From positions 1 through 64,000 of the forward strand of contig JANAVB010042253.1 in NCBI GenBank assembly GCA_029216955.1: DNA of 64,000 nt. The letters are read 5' to 3'. Shown one piece after another: positions 12,601-28,300 of the stretch. The number at the start of each line of letters is the position of its first letter. The first letter of the stretch is position 1. Source of the DNA: Iris pallida (Eukaryota > Streptophyta > Magnoliopsida > Asparagales > Iridaceae). The translations under genes and the position numbers were made by a program. Below the pieces are notes generated by a model that saw only the letters and a list, made by a program, of their open reading frames with translations, was not told the origin of the DNA and did not search any database.

Positions 12601-15600
12601 GAAACAAAAAGTAGTAAGGACTCTTTAATATAAAAACCAGTGGTGAGCAGTTAGTTGTCACACCAAGGGCTAGTTCATTATCACCATGATCATGGTCATC
12701 ATCAACACCGTCATTATCCAAGATTTCACCCGTGAGAATGGGGTCAGTTATGGAACACAAAAAAGCTCCATAAAAAATTTGTGTTTTTATGACTGCTTAT
12801 CCACCTGACATGAACCCCCTACATTGGTGTCAATTTCCTAGCAGAGTTAGCTATGAGCATGAGAGGGACAATGCCCATAAAACCTACACAGCCAGTTGGC
12901 CGTTAGGTAGAGCTACCTTTTGGCTGTGTAGTTTAAGCTTGTGCAACCAAGGAGCAAAGTCTAAGTTCCCTAATGTACTAGGAGAAAAGGTAAGGAATAC
13001 AATTTGCTAAATGGAATTGCATTCATCTCTATTACACAAAACCAAAGGGTGAAAAGGAATGGCATACTCATGCACACAGGCATGATTATTGGAGAAAACT
13101 GTGTGTACGAAGTAACAGGAAACAGTTATATTGATGAGTTACTAAAAGTCTAACCATAGCTTTTATCCCTTATACTAAGGAAAGATATAACGAGAGCATA
13201 AAATGTTATTATTTTGTTGTTGTTGTTGTAAGAGACCAGTATAAGCATAAAGAAGACACAGTTCAAATAAAACTAAATAATGGTTGTCGATGTTCTTATT
13301 TAGAAGATTAGCCCCAAACCCAAAGAAACCAACAAAGCTTTTCCTTCAATGGCGTGGAAACAGGGGGAACCTATGGATTGCATAGGTATCTTGTTAAGAA
13401 CGATAGATATGTGGAACTCATGAAACTTTCTCCTAATAGCTAATACAAAACCTCCAGGTTGTGCAAAGGCACCTATAAAGATATTTGAAAACGACGGTAG
13501 ATTGGAGAAACATAGTAATAAGTTAGGAAGAAAAACTTTAATTGCAGACAAGGAAATAAATCATCTTTGAGATTACCAGAACCATGAATCACAACTATAC
13601 GATCTATGTCTGAACTTCTTGAAATTGTCCAACTATCCATTTAATAATTAACCATGATTCCTTTTCATTACAATATTCACCAACAATCATGTTCTGAGCT
13701 CGCGAACAATAAAAGTAGATGTATCATGTTCTATCATTCGCTAATGTTCATCCCAGCAGGTTTACCAACTCACGGTACTTTCATTTCAAATTCTATTTGC
13801 AACTAATTGAAAAATCAACAAATACTTGCCGTATGAACTTTGGAACGAACTGACATGAAGAAGAAAGGCAAGAAAAGAAACCAATATGAGCTTGTAAAGT
13901 TTCAGAAAGTCCAAGTTTTTTTTTGCTCTTTTGGTAAGTCTTTTCTTTGTTTGTTTTGTTCTATTATGCTTCGCTGATGTGTTCTAGTTTCAAGTAGGTG
14001 ACTAGAATATCATAAAAATAAAGTTGAAAGTAGGTCACAAAGAAGATCTCCGTCCTGATAATCCACTTTATACGAATATTCAGGAAGGAAATGATTAAAT
14101 GAAAAGTGAAAATACTCGCCTACGTTAGACACAATTCAGCAGTAAAATTATGTCAACTGGCATCCATTCTTTTGGTTAAAGAAAGGGCATTCTGTAACAT
14201 AACTAAAGACCCTTCAAACAACAAATATCCCAGGCTGGAAAATGATATCAACTACAGCCAGTCAAGCTAAATAAAGTGTTGAGATAGTTGAAGGCCAACA
14301 ATACCTTTAAACAGTGCCAGACATCAGTTAATGAGAAAACAGCAAGCCTGACTTGAATAAGATAACTGAAGATTTCTCCATATATTTTTAATGCATCTTG
14401 AGTTATAACAATATTAACAGGCCAATCAACTCTGTAACCCAACATCACAGAATGGAAGGCATGAAGACCTAGTAAACAATAAGATGAGATTAGATAACTG
14501 ATGAAAATAATTATGAAAAAACACATTTTTATCAGAATAACATTGTACCAATTGCAAAATTTGGCTGTTGAGTAATGTTTTGTCCTCTCATATAGAAAAA
14601 TAATCTTTTTCTGTAAGGATCTCTCTCCATGCAGACCTCTGTAAAGCCAAATCGAGAAGTCCTTGTATTTTGGTTAAATTCTGATCCGTCTCCACAAGGG
14701 ACCATTTCTTGCAAAAAGACGAGCCATGAACGTCAGCGAAAATTGGCCAGAAGCCTATAGATCAACTAGCCTAGATAATTATATGGTTAAAACATACTTG
14801 TTTACGGACAGAAATAATTGAATCTGCCCAGTCTGCTAATTCCATGAAATGGTAGTGCCGCAAGGCCAATAGATGCTCATGAAGATCAAAACCATCTTCC
14901 AGTAACTTGATAGTGAAGTTGCTCACATACTTATATCTTTTATAGGTTAAGTTTTGACGAATGATAAATCGTTTCTGCAAGAAATGTACAGAAGGGACAA
15001 GTGACAGAAATTGGCATCTCCTTACTGCTATCAACTAGGTGAAGGAAAAAGGTAAAATGTAGTAACTAAGGGAAGACAAATTCTGAATTAGTTACTTCAA
15101 TGAAATATGAGAGTATATAATTTAGTTTCTGCTGCAACTGTATGCAACACACACTTATACATTCGTTGACTTCATTTTCACACATTAAAAAGAAAGTGAG
15201 TTGAGATTTAGTTAAGGACATTTGAAAAGGCAAAATTTCGGTTTCAAATGGCAAAGCCTCTCTTGTTTTTGACATTTTGTATGGCAAAAACAGGAAACAC
15301 TGGGAACCAACTAGGTTCCATTTGACGTTCTGGCCAAAATGCCAGAGGAAACGGCAAACACTGTTGCAACGGAAACCAAAATAGCCCTAAGCAGTAAACT
15401 AAGTGTCCTGATCTCTCTTTTAACAAATTAATCTTGTGACTCTATGAGACAAATTGAAACTGCAAAGAAAACACGTGCAATTCCTGGAGTGTGATGTATC
15501 TTCAAGTAAAGCAACAAAATTACTTAACACGTCATAACCTCTATGTCGGGGTGAAAGATATCAGTCCCGCATTGAAAAAGTTGTGCAATCAAATTGAAAG

Positions 15601-18600
15601 AAAAAAGAAAAACCTGGATGTACCCAGAAGTGAACCTTCTTGGACAACTCGTAGCAAACAAAGTAATATTTCTTATCATATGCTTGGATTAACCTAAGAC
15701 AGTAAACATGTATATCACACGTGAATAACAAATCAGCAATACACACACACACACATATTCAAATCTCATGTTGGAAGGGTATTCTTTCTTCATTTCCTTT
15801 TTGTGGCAAACTGCACGTGCCTTCCGCTGTTAGGTTACCTTCTAGGTCGTAAGAGTAATCATTATCATGGTTCCTGGCTTCATGCTATACATGAATAATA
15901 CATGCAGGCTGGCAACTATCACATGACACTTCGGGCAATAAGAGTGTATCTTTATGGTTTCAAGTGGGTTATTGCTTTTTTGGAATATGAAGTGTAGTTA
16001 CCAGTCAATAAATGTGATACAAGTCACATGCTTAAATATATCAGGAACAGTATGATCTAGTAGCAATCATAGTAGTGCACCTCAAACACATTATTTAATA
16101 AGATGAGTTATCAAAAGATGACTGGGATCTAGAGAAATATATTTATATAGGAGTGACTATGAAGAACATGCCCTTAGCATTTCCATTATGGCCAAGTAAG
16201 CAAGGGGTACAAAGTCACAACCTGACCTTGACACAGCTATCTGCGGCGAAAAGATCCAAATCACACACAAAAAAGGTGCTAATTGACATTATATTCTGAA
16301 GATAAAAAAACTATTGTAGGATACTGTGTCAAGATCTCTTGTACCATGCATTTGTCAATTATGATATCGAGTGGGATTTCAAATGTTTCCATTGAGTCGC
16401 ACGATGTATTCTCAGAACTAAATGAGATATTGTCACCAGAATAGTTCAATAAGGCTTCCCAACCTGCTCCCCCAGAAGCACTTGATAGGACCTTTGACGG
16501 GAGGCTCTCTCTTGATGAATAAACAGAATTAAACCAGATTGGTTTGTGGCCACTTTAACACAGCCACCATGATCTTCATTCAATCCTACAACCGGAACAC
16601 CAGAAGCCACAAAGGTAGAAACATCAACTTGAGAGCCTTTATCATCACAGGCAAGCACATAATCCAAATGAGCCATAGAAAGATCTGTGACAGAGGAAAA
16701 GTCAAAGTACTGAACACAAGATCCACCATTTCTGATTGAACTTTTCTTTCTCAAGTCACGCACAGTACAAAGCCAATCAGACTTTGTCAGCATAGGGTTA
16801 ATATTGAGATCATAGTGCTCAAAACAGTTCCAAGATCGGATAGTACATGCAGGGAGATTTCCGTTTTGGTCACTCACGACTTGGGCCTTTCTAACTACAT
16901 CAAATACAGAACTGCACGGAACAAGAGTTTCGCCATACTTTGATTCATCCCTTTCCAAATATTCCATGTTTACGCCATCCTTCTCCAGTCTATACTCCAT
17001 GGAGTGTAGTTGCTTTGGAACCTTACTTTTCAAATCAGCATAAAAAGGATTCTCAAGGATACCTCCCAGTGGCCAGCACTTGCCAGATTGATATACTTCG
17101 TCAAAGGCCTCTAGTACTTTAGTACACCCAGTCGCATTAGATTTAAAAGCAGATTTCTGGCTCAACTTTTCATTGTCTTGATACTGGTGGCCCTGGCGAA
17201 TGACACGACCCATCTCACAATCATCATGAAAGGAATGAACATAATTTGGAATTTCAGTTTCAGATTTCAGCAACACACATTTAGGGTAACTTCTTTGTAG
17301 TAAGTTCGATAGATGATCCTGTGAATGTTGGTATGAAGTATTGTGTAGCTCAGAAAATCCTTCAGGTTCAATTTCTTCTTCATAACTAGAGTCAGTGTCT
17401 GAAGATTGTGGTTCCACCTCAAATGAAGACACATCAGATGTACTGGAAGCATCAGCATCTTTCCGACCTGCATCCCTGAAATCAGAGAACAGATCAATAT
17501 AATTGGAAGATTAGAGAACAGATCAATATAATTGGGAGATTATCAAAGTCTGCAGACTGTTAATATACCGTGGTAGATTTAAGGGACTTCTACAAACACA
17601 CAAAAAAAAAAAAAAAAAACCCTAATATAATTGCATTAGCAAATGGTAGAATTAGTTAGACAAATGGCGCACACAACCAAAGTTGAACATACACACACAT
17701 TCAAACAGAGAGAGCCTTTCCTCAGACCCAAGCAAACTTAGCAAGGAAAACAGTATAGGGATGTAGAAAGCTTACACATGGATAGCTCCTTCTTTATCAA
17801 AAGTGGAAGAAAAATTCAAGTCCCAATCAGAAACAAAAGGGAGAGGGAAATTTGCACTTCTGTCACCAGGAGAAATTACCTAGAGAAAAACCCTTCAGTT
17901 AGTTACATGAATCAAATTATTTGATACTCGAGGAAAAGATTTAGGAAGCAAAAAATTTAAACCAATATCACTCAGGTCAATAACAATGAATCTGCTTTAT
18001 ACAATCCAAAGACACGCCATCAAGGCACCAGATTCCCTTAAAATGAAAGTTGCAAAAGAGAAAATAAGTTTATCACAAGAAGCTTCCTCCAAAGTGGATA
18101 TTTTGTTCCTTGTTTGCGTCCACTTAAACTCTCTAGCAATAAGGAAAGATTATCTATTCAATCAAGTGAGATCCCAAAATCTTAAGGATATCTTCTCCCT
18201 GATCTTCTCCCTACTCTAGTACCCTTGGCCAGTGCCCAGGAACTTGACACCGAGAAGAGGTTACAGTAAATCTATTAATCCAATTCTGAACCTAGCTGTT
18301 CCATACAGTCGACTCAATTCTGACGAGAAAAGGCCAGATAACAATGAGGATCAAAATTGACACAAAATCAGAAGTAATACACAATTTTCCAGTCGGCTTC
18401 TGTTTGATAAGAAAATGCCTAATTACCTGGAACAAGGTATGTTCTGGGTCATGGTACGGGTTAGGAAACAGGGTATAGTAATTGTATTTATTTTTGGTAC
18501 AAGGGGATAGAGTGAGTTGGTTCGCCAATTCAGTTCACGATCACTTTAAAATACTAATTGAGTCCACGCTAGTTACTTAGTTCAAAAGTTGACTAAATAA

Positions 18601-21600
18601 GTGTCATATACAGAAAGAAACCCTTATATGAAATGGTACAACACCTAAGAAAATTCAGTAGTTCTAACTTCATTCAATAAGATTTAGGCATACATCATCA
18701 CCTAGAACACAACATTCCAAAATAAAATGGTACAACAATGCCGAACCAAAATATTAAATAAATCATAACAAAAAATGGCAAACAACTTAGAACCTTACTA
18801 CAAAATAGCAAAAGTATCATAACAACCTCAGAATCTCATTCTCTTACATGAGCAACTTGCAAAAGGTGTGGCTCATGAATCATGTCTCATTAGACAATGA
18901 AGAACGACGACACTAACCATGAAGTCGAAGTTCATAAGAAATGTGTAGTTACTGAGCCTCAAATTGAGAAAAAATCTCAAGTATTTCCCAATTTCCTTTA
19001 CATTGGAATAATCTTTTGCAAAAGCAAGTTTAAGTTCAGATTTGAACATTGGTTCAGATCGCCAAATATAGCGATCCTGGTCGAGCATCATAACGACCTG
19101 CATCAGAAATGTACAATGAATATTTGAAATGTACAATAACGATCTGCATCAGAAATGTATGATGAATATTTCAACTTTTGATTCGGAACTCACATTGATA
19201 CTCAGTCTAGTTTTCAGCCATACTGTTTGGTTGTCACAATTACAAGACCCTTTTGCTCCAAAAAAAAGACACAAATATTTGAAACACAAGTTCTTTTCAT
19301 TTGGGGTCATGTTCACGTTTTAGCTATTGATTGCTTGATAGGGGTTGTTGAGTATGTCATGAATGTAGTTACCCAGCGAGGCCTACTCTTAATTCATGAC
19401 ATTTAACTAGCAGATAACCTAATCATTGTCATAAAATGTCTAAGGTGCAAGTAACCACTGGAAAGCATCTCAAATCAAAACACCAGGCCATTTCAAAGTC
19501 GATAGAAATTATATTTTACGCTGATTAGAACAAATTGCCAAGTAGAGTACTCCAGGAATAGTGTAACAGAAAAATGAAATATGCATGTTTCTAGTGAGAT
19601 GCTAGCCAGGTGTAATTTTGTTCCTCATGACTTGTGAAGCTCTGTGCGTAAGATATGCCACACTTTATCTGCCATGACACTAAGAACAAGTGAGCAACAT
19701 TAGCAGTTTGAAGTAACATGGGTTCCAAAGAAGACTTTGCAGATGTAATTTTTGTTCCTAATGATGCTCTGTGCATAAGTTATGCACTCACTCTCAAAGG
19801 CTTTCCCATGATACTAGGGGCACAGTAGAAGTTCAAGGAAATGTAGTGCCAAATAAGACTTTACAAAAGTTTGTAAAAGATTTGAAAGTAGAACTAAGTA
19901 AAATATTCACTACATTTATTAGTGTATAACTGATAGAACTCGGACACATGCATAAAATGGGAAAATTGTGAATTAAGTTATGACATATACTTACAGTTTG
20001 ATCCATCCTCTGATATTTACCATCCAACTTTGTGAAAAAAAATTGAAGCCTTTCCAGCATTGATTTGTACATGGTTTCCCTGTTACATATCAGGACTTCA
20101 ATGCCTTTCTTGCTAAAGGTCAATGGATTCAACTGAGGTGCTGAATTATATGGTGCGTCAAACCAACAAGGAAGTATATCCTTGACAGTTGCCAAACTGC
20201 AAGGTAGATGCTCCTCAAGAACAACAGAACTGCAAAGATTCAGCAATTTCACAAGAACCTCAATCTGCTGTCCCGCTCGAAGAAGTGGGCGACAAATATC
20301 TTTCAGGAAACAAGGGACGGAACTGCAATCTCGACACTGTGTTTTAAACTGCTGTAGTTAAATAAACAAGGCACACACAGATAGCCATGTGAGAACCAGA
20401 CAAGCACATTGTGGGGACACAAATGCAATAATAGGAAAAGGGTAAATCCAAGAAAACTATCCTGGTCAGTGGCTCATGAAATAATACCTTAAGTGATGCT
20501 AAAGAAGAGTCACCCGCAAGGCCAGTTGAATGTTTTGAAGTAGGTGAAACATCTGAAGATGCCACAAAGAACTCCTCATAGGGATCGTCAACGCTCGCGT
20601 GATATATCCACGACTTGATAAAACCATAATAAGGTTCACATGATTGGACAAAAAGAAATTTGAGAAGTGCATGGTGACCTGGATCAGCATCCTAAATTTT
20701 GAATAAAAAAGAAACGTAAGGAACTGTGTTAGCTCAACATCCAGATACTGTTTTTTTTTTTTTGAAAGAGTAAAGACAGTAGAAAAAGTTTTTGATTGGT
20801 TCCTCTTAATAATATATCTTCAATATATTGTTGCAAATTAAATGGAAAAGTGAAACTAATAAGCAAATCCTTTCATTTGAATATTTTGTCTATTTTCTCC
20901 TGTGATCTTTTCCTTAAAATTCTTTTCTCCTGTGGTCTACTGAAAACCAAAGATAATAATATTCACATCTTGTACTTATAAACTACAAAAACAAAATATA
21001 TCCATTTTGTCCGTGTACACATTTCTACATCCAAGGGCTTTGTCTTCGTCTGGCACGACTGTAAGGCTTGTTGCTTGCTTCATGGAGGACGCAAGTTCGA
21101 GTCACAAAAACGGCCTCTCCATATTTATGTACATCTTGACCCTTCCCAGAACTTGCAAAGCAGGAACCTTGTGGCATTCGGATGCCCATACATTTCTACA
21201 TCCATGTTTCTTATATTACACCCATCATGAAAATCCAGCAATTTCCTTTTACATGAAGTTGACAATTTCATGGCTAACTAAAGATGTAGAATGTTGCTTT
21301 TTAATAACTTCTCAACTATACGAGTTTTTATGCCTTTACTTTAAACATATAATAGGAGACCCAAAGATTCACATTGTCAGCAAAATCTAATTTCAAATTA
21401 AGAGTTCTACATAAGAAAATGAGTAGCTGTTTGCTTGTCTTAAGATACATGATACTTTAGATCTAAAAAACATGGTCAGGGTAATAAATCTAGTATACTT
21501 CTTTATTGACAAGGAGTTTTGTTCTTATTGATTATAATAATCAATTACAAACAGAACTTGTACCACCTATATAGTTCTCATAATAAATCAGACTGCATAC

Positions 21601-24600
21601 ACCCAGATTAGGAAATTTTCTGAACGTAATCAACCCTAAGATCATTTGCGGTACAAAAAGGAGACCATTTTTCTTAAGAGTTAAGGCAAGAGTTTTAGTG
21701 CATACTATGTGACAAAGTCACAAGAGTTCATATGAGAAATTATTCAGAGCCCCTCAAATCGTAGATATTCTGATGAATATCAATTCAGAAGCCAGAAGGA
21801 GCTAGAACGAGGAAGTACAGAAGGTAATTAAGGGAAAAAAAAACTTCTATAAACTTTGGCAAAATCATATTCGAAGTTGAACTATAATATTTCTAGTCAT
21901 AAAGACAATCCAAAACATTTTGATGTCTATAAAAAAAAATTTGAGGTAATGGTGTCTCTGATTGTTGACTATAATCAGCACTTCTTTACATAATTGTGAT
22001 AATCAATAGAACTCAGAATCCCAGAGGTCTCAAAAATTAATATCACAATATGCAGTAAGCAGAACAACTCGAAGTTACTGCATAATGCCCATGGATTATA
22101 TCACTCCCAAATTAATCTCGCTTTGTACTGTATTTGTATCAGTTGATACATATAGGACATAAAAAGGATGGTCCAAAATACACAAGGTTACGTCCAAAAC
22201 AGTGAAACGTAGGTGTTATCGTGTATGTATTGTATCATATCGTATTTGTATCCGTGCAACATAGGTCCTCGACAATTATCAGTTCCAGAAATATATAAGG
22301 TGTGAATTGTTAAAATATTATAATGGCAATTGTCATCGAGAAATGTTCTCCAAGTATTGCAATAAATTGTTATATGGAGGTTGTACCACCATAGATGACT
22401 GGAGTGATGATAAATACTAAGTACGAGGAATATGCTTGAAAATAACAAAAAGAGGAAACAGTTGTCTCAATCTTACTCTGAGCAGAACATACAAGTGGGT
22501 AAGTAAATCTGCTCCTCTCGGGAAGTTTTGAAACTGAAAAGTAGTTTGAGATGTCAAATTATCTTCGAAGGAGGTATAGTCTACAATCGTAGGAAAGCAA
22601 ATATTTCCAAGAACATCAATGTATGTCCTCAATTCCTGGGTGTGTAAGTAAACTTCCAGAAAAGTGATTTCGGAGTGAACAATACTTGTGAGGATGCTTT
22701 CATCATCAGTCATGCTTGCAGCTGCCTCAGCATGCTTCACCGAGCGCCTCAATCTCACTGATGCTAACAAGGTATTTAAGGCAGAGAGGTACCCTTCTAC
22801 AACTTTTCCGACTGCTACAGCAAATGCCTGATTAACCAGGCTAAATGGAGGGTGCATCTTCACTTTTTCTTTGTGGTGAACATTCAGTGGTGTCGAACAA
22901 CTTCCCACTGGCATATGATCCTTTTGATTTTCAGCTCCACTGCCTTTGTCCCCACTTTCCCCAATAGTATCCAAACTTGGGAAAAGATAATAGTTCACAA
23001 ATTCACGGAGGAAGAGAAACACAAAACCTGAGTGGGCGATAGATTTAAGCATCTTCCCCAGTGCACTAGTACTTGATGACCGACACCACAAATTGGGCAC
23101 TCGATGGGAGGTTCTATCAGCAGGACTCGAACAAAATGTTACAGAGAGCTTCTCAATTACAACTAGTGTTGACTTAACACCTTGTAAAGCATTAATAACC
23201 AATCGCACCAGATTTTCTTCCTGCCAAATAACATTTAATTTACAACTTAAAAGATTGGAATTTCACAGTAAATATGAAAGAACAAGTTTACTCTTATGGG
23301 AAATAAAAAATCCATAGCCCTCATAATTTTAACAAAGGACCAGTACATCCATAAAGAAGTACATGGAAGATAAATCATCCGATAAACTGGGGAACATACA
23401 AGAATAAATTACACTAGTAGCAAGTTACACGAGCTGTCACATTTTACAAGGAAAAATTATGATACCCTAAAGCTTGGGTCTAAAAGTTGAGCCCAGTTGA
23501 GATTGAATCTCTTGCAATTATTCCTCCTGAGGATGGCAAAATTCTGGCATGTGATGGGGGCTCCATTGTTTAACCAACCGATTGTGTCAACCAAGAAAAA
23601 AAATGAAACAGGCAAAAAAACTGAACAAGCTGTTCTCAAAGGACTGCTAGATTCTCATGCAACCTGTTATTCCAGCTGTGACAAGGATATATATGACAAT
23701 CAAAAGCTTGGAGAAGAAGAGCCCATCCCCAAGGTAACACTTCTAATTCTATTTTTGGTTCCATTCAAGCTAGGGTGCTTCTTAATTCTCTATGAGAAAA
23801 ATATTAGTGATAAATGTGCAATTTGATTTTTTTTTTTCTCATTGGTAATGATTCCGAGGATGAATCCAATAGAGCGAGGGAGATCGGAACATTTGGCCTC
23901 CACTAATTTTGTCATCATATTAGGACCACTTAGGGGTATTTTGGTTATCATGGATACTATGATACTATCATGGAAATTTAGGGGCTGGAGAGGTTATCAA
24001 AGAGATGATGTGATGGACTTTTTACATCTTAGCATTGGGTGTTTACTGCAATTAGAAACCAAGAGTACTTAACAAAATAATTGCACTCTCCGATCCATTG
24101 TTAGGAAAATTTAATCTGGCTGGGCGTGTCTAGATTCAGTGGGTGCTTCAGGGGTTGCTTATCGGATAGAAAGGACAGATTGCAGAAAACAAAAGGACTG
24201 GTCAAAGAGTATGTGATAACTTTTGAGTTCAAGAGATTGGATAATATGCTAAATGCCAGTTCACAATTTCTTCAGTTTATGGGCATTCAAAGAGAGAAGC
24301 ATGCATTTTAAGTAAAAGTGTGTTGAGACAAAAAGTTAAGAGCTTGATTGCTGGGGTTGGGGTTCAAATTGGATAATGGATGCCAATTCCCAATAGCTCA
24401 CAATTTCTTCGTGCTGGCTTCAGTGTCATATATTTTTAAGATACAGAATGTCTCTTTGTCGACAAATCTTACCTTCTTACCGAATTAACATTCCGCGGTT
24501 TAACATCGGTGCCTCCACCATGTCAACGTCTATTTCTATAACCAAGGATTAACGATAAATTGGAAAAGTGTAACCACCATTTTTTTCAAATTATTGTCAT

Positions 24601-25354
24601 GATTATTTTATTTATTTAATTATTATTGCTAAGATTAATTAGTTTGTAATTAGTGATTAGTTAGTTAATCATAATTAGTATTTAGTTTAGGGTTAACCTA
24701 TGTTTAGGTTAATGATTAATCATGGATTAGAAATATCTAGATATTTTTCACCTCTTAAAAACAAAGATCTTCATTCCACCTCTTCAAAAACAAGATCAAG
24801 GGAGCTTCCATGAGAAGCTAGCCACCTCACCCTCACACCCCCACCCACCATGGGCATCCATCTATAAAACCCTCCACCCTTCACTTCATGACACCATTCC
24901 ATTTTCTCTTCATTCCACTTCCAAGTCACTCTTCCAAACATATTCCCCACAACCCTAAACCTTTCCAATGTGGAGCCAAAAGCTTGAAGGCTCAAGGAGT
25001 TGCTAGAGGAGCTTGAGACTAGAAGGAAAAGCTTGGACTAGGTTTTGAGTCTAAAACTCATCGATTGTGCTTGGGAGCCCTTCCCAAGAGGTGAATCCTA
25101 CTTTTTCCTAAGACTTTGTAGATTAATAACTATCTAAAATCCATAGAAATTCACTAATCCTTAGGCCTAATTTCAAATAATGATACTCGGTAGTATCATG
25201 AGTTTAGTATGTTAGATTGATAAAAGAGTATGGTATCCTTTGTGTTATGTATAAAATATGTACAAGAATATATGTATGAGAAAGTGTTTATTTATATAGA
25301 TGTGTGAGAAATACACATATACTTATGTGTGTTTATATATATAAAGAAAGTGAG

Positions 25355-25390
<36 letters not shown>

Positions 25391-28300
25391 GTATATATGT
25401 ATGTGTGAGTGTTTTTAGAAGAGCAGAAGCAGCAGCTGCAATAAACAGCAGCAGCAGCAGCTGCAATAAGCATAAGCAGCAGCAGCAGCAGAAAGTAGCA
25501 GCAGCTGCAGAAAAGCAGCTGCAAGGGCACAATTGTAGCATCATCACCATCACCATCACCCTCATCGTCTTCAGAGTGTGTATGTACGTGTGTGAGTGTC
25601 TAGGATAAGTAATTGGGTATAAGTATTAAGATATAGGATACTAATTCAATAACTTAAGTTTTACTATATAGATATCACAAGTAGGTAGTTTTTAAACCTA
25701 TCTAGTTAAGTACAACTAGAAATAGGTATTAAACCTAGAAACCAACAACTTCGTAAAGGATTGATTTAGATTTTCTTATCACCTATTGACATGATAATTC
25801 TTAATATAGGTTATGTGGACCTCGTTTAAGACTCTATTCCCTATCATCATCTCACTACGGCAGGCGAGTACATTCTGATTGTTTTCAGTATTCGATAGCT
25901 TCAATATTCATGCTTTAGTTATGTTTACCTGATTCTCGTCATGATTGATTCACGGATTGATATTATATGGATTTATCTCCAGGATACGTGTTTACATGTG
26001 TTGGTCATGTTGTTCATAATGACTTACTCCGGTTTATCTAGTTTCATGTTTCCATGTTTCTAGAATCATTGTATCCATACTCGAATCCATGAGTATTAGT
26101 CGGGACGAAAAAAATACTAAGTATAAATGTGATCAATCCATCTAGTGTATTTTTATTTATCCAGACTGCTAGCTAATCATACATTCATGTATGGTTATGC
26201 CTTACCATTCTATTTGCTAGCCGTCAATACGATGTGCCTTAACCTTAGCCGATCACAAATCTAACATAGTATTTTAAATCACTTAGACTAGTCCAGTTTT
26301 ATTGGTCATTTCATTTCATGTTGTCACACCATATCCCTTGCTTACTTAATTATTGTTTTTCTCGTCGTACCTGTGACATACATGATTCTAGTCTTCTCAA
26401 TTATCTGTTTTACATATGCTTAACATGTTTTATAGTCTATACCACGTATTGGAACTGCTTTTATTGGTGTACTTCGCTCCAATCCGACTGAGATGTTGAT
26501 ATAAATAGGGGACGACCATGAGACCATTTCACTACTTATTATGGGGCCCAAGGACCTTATTGCTGAGCTTGATCCTGCTATATCAGCGGATCAGGAAGCC
26601 TTCGTAATGGAAATCCCGGCTGCGACTACTTAGTTTTTAGTATAGCTTTTAGACTATACCTTTTGTCCGATTTTTATCCGTTAGTCTATGTCTTTATGTA
26701 TATTGGATCTAGACTTTTGAGTTATCTACGATACTTTGGACTTGAACTATAGACAGTTCGTTTTTTATATTTCCTTCTCGTGATATCTTCTTTAGAAATG
26801 TGATTTGAGTACTATATGTTTTATATATTTGCGTGAGTTGTTGGATATTACTATGATAGCTAGGTTCTTCCCGCCGATACTGCAACGTAGGCTGGACGTA
26901 CCCACGTACTCGTGTCTGATCATCAGGACGCGGGTCGTGACAAAAAGTGATCTTTTCCTGACAATAACTAGGTATTTAGCAAGATCCATGCAAACTAATT
27001 TTCAGCTCCACCCAATCTGTCAGATAACAACATCTTCCACATCTTTTAGTTCCTACTGTTTCCACTGTCACAGTTAACTGTCAATACAGTTTGACATGTC
27101 AGCAAAGACTTTCTCGTCTAAGTTACTCCTACGGCCTACACTATCTGGAAATTGCACAACTCCATAACTAACCTAGAGCTTTGTGAAAGCACTTATTATT
27201 ACTCTTACAATCATCATCCAAGCGTTTTCATTTCAAGATGGGGTATGTAGGGAGCATGAGAGCTCCATAAAAGAAGACGAGAGGGTTTATGAGTTGACTG
27301 TCAAGTCAACGAGATGTTAACCCTTTAGTGCAAAATTCCTAGCCAAGTTTACAATCAAGAGAGGACCTTGCTATAAAACCTAAAAGGCTCGTTAGCAGGT
27401 AGCTAGGAAGCATAGACACTACAAAAGTCCTTCCCGTGTCTGTGTCACATCGTGTCTAAGAAATATCGGGCACGTGATGGACACTCCAAAACACATTAGG
27501 GCATATCAAATAGGTACCGAATCCATGTCTTCGTATCTGAATTGTGTCTTGTCGTATCCGTGCCTATGCAACATATGTAGGTAGATAAGTCGTAAGCCTA
27601 CATTTTTGGTCATTCAGATTCACATCAAGTTACTGACAATTAAAATAGACAATTTCTTAGTCGGTTCACATACCGTCAGGCTCATGCAAGTTCACCAAGG
27701 ATAAAATGGTCAATTAGAACACAATTGTCACGTCCCGCTCCCGTAGGAGCGATCGTCCTCGCTAAGGCGTGATGCCGCACGAGCCTAAATTGCGCTCGTG
27801 CAAGACGGATTCCATAACGGCCGATTATAGCGGCTGCGACGGGGTCGTCGCACAGAAGTCCCAAGCAGAGACATTGAATAATAGCAGCGAAAATTTAAAG
27901 CAAAACACAAGTCATTCAAAATACTCTTTATTGACATTGAAACAAAGATTACAAAGGGGACACGAGGCCAATAATTACAATCACTCAAGCTCACTCTTCT
28001 CACATTACAAGTCACTCAGCTCTCTCTCTCATCTCTCAATACATGTCTTGAGTAGGCCAGCAAAAGCATTAGATAGGCGATGTCCATACATTATGTCCCG
28101 TATAAGTCCAGACTCCACAGGACCGCACGTCTCGAATCGCCAAGAAACTTCGTGCATCGACGCATCCAAGCAAGCTCCGCGCCACGAGCTTCTACCTGTT
28201 CCTGCACATAAACATTGTATGGGTGTCAGTACTCAACTGTACTGGTGGCGTGAGCTCATCGCCCACCCATACAAAACCGACACGTTCATTTTTTTGTATA

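Larger units (their letters stand above)
24569..26942 (+). mobile_element. solo LTR, 2374 bp
   Basis: It starts TGTAACCACC and ends GGGTCGTGACA, and is flanked by the 5-bp direct repeat AAAAG (24564-24568 and 26943-26947). No internal retrotransposon coding region is present, so it is a solo LTR left by recombination. A TATAAATAGG box near 26500 fits a promoter for plus-strand transcription. Length and termini suit a Ty3/gypsy element, but the lineage was not determined. It carries an AT repeat and an AGC-rich tract. Confidence 0.75.

Noticed and set aside
14939..15034. An extended GCP6 exon 7 using the upstream TTGCAG acceptor
   Set aside because: It would insert residues RFIIRQNLTYKR not found in GCP6; the acceptor at 14937 restores Q-YKYVS exactly with the correct phase.
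23497..23826. 109-codon plus-strand frame in GCP6 intron 1
   Set aside because: No recognised domain; the composition matches AT-rich intron and no splice context is present.
25323..25608. Open frames rich in Ala/Gln or Cys/Leu
   Set aside because: Products of AT and AGC microsatellites in a solo LTR.
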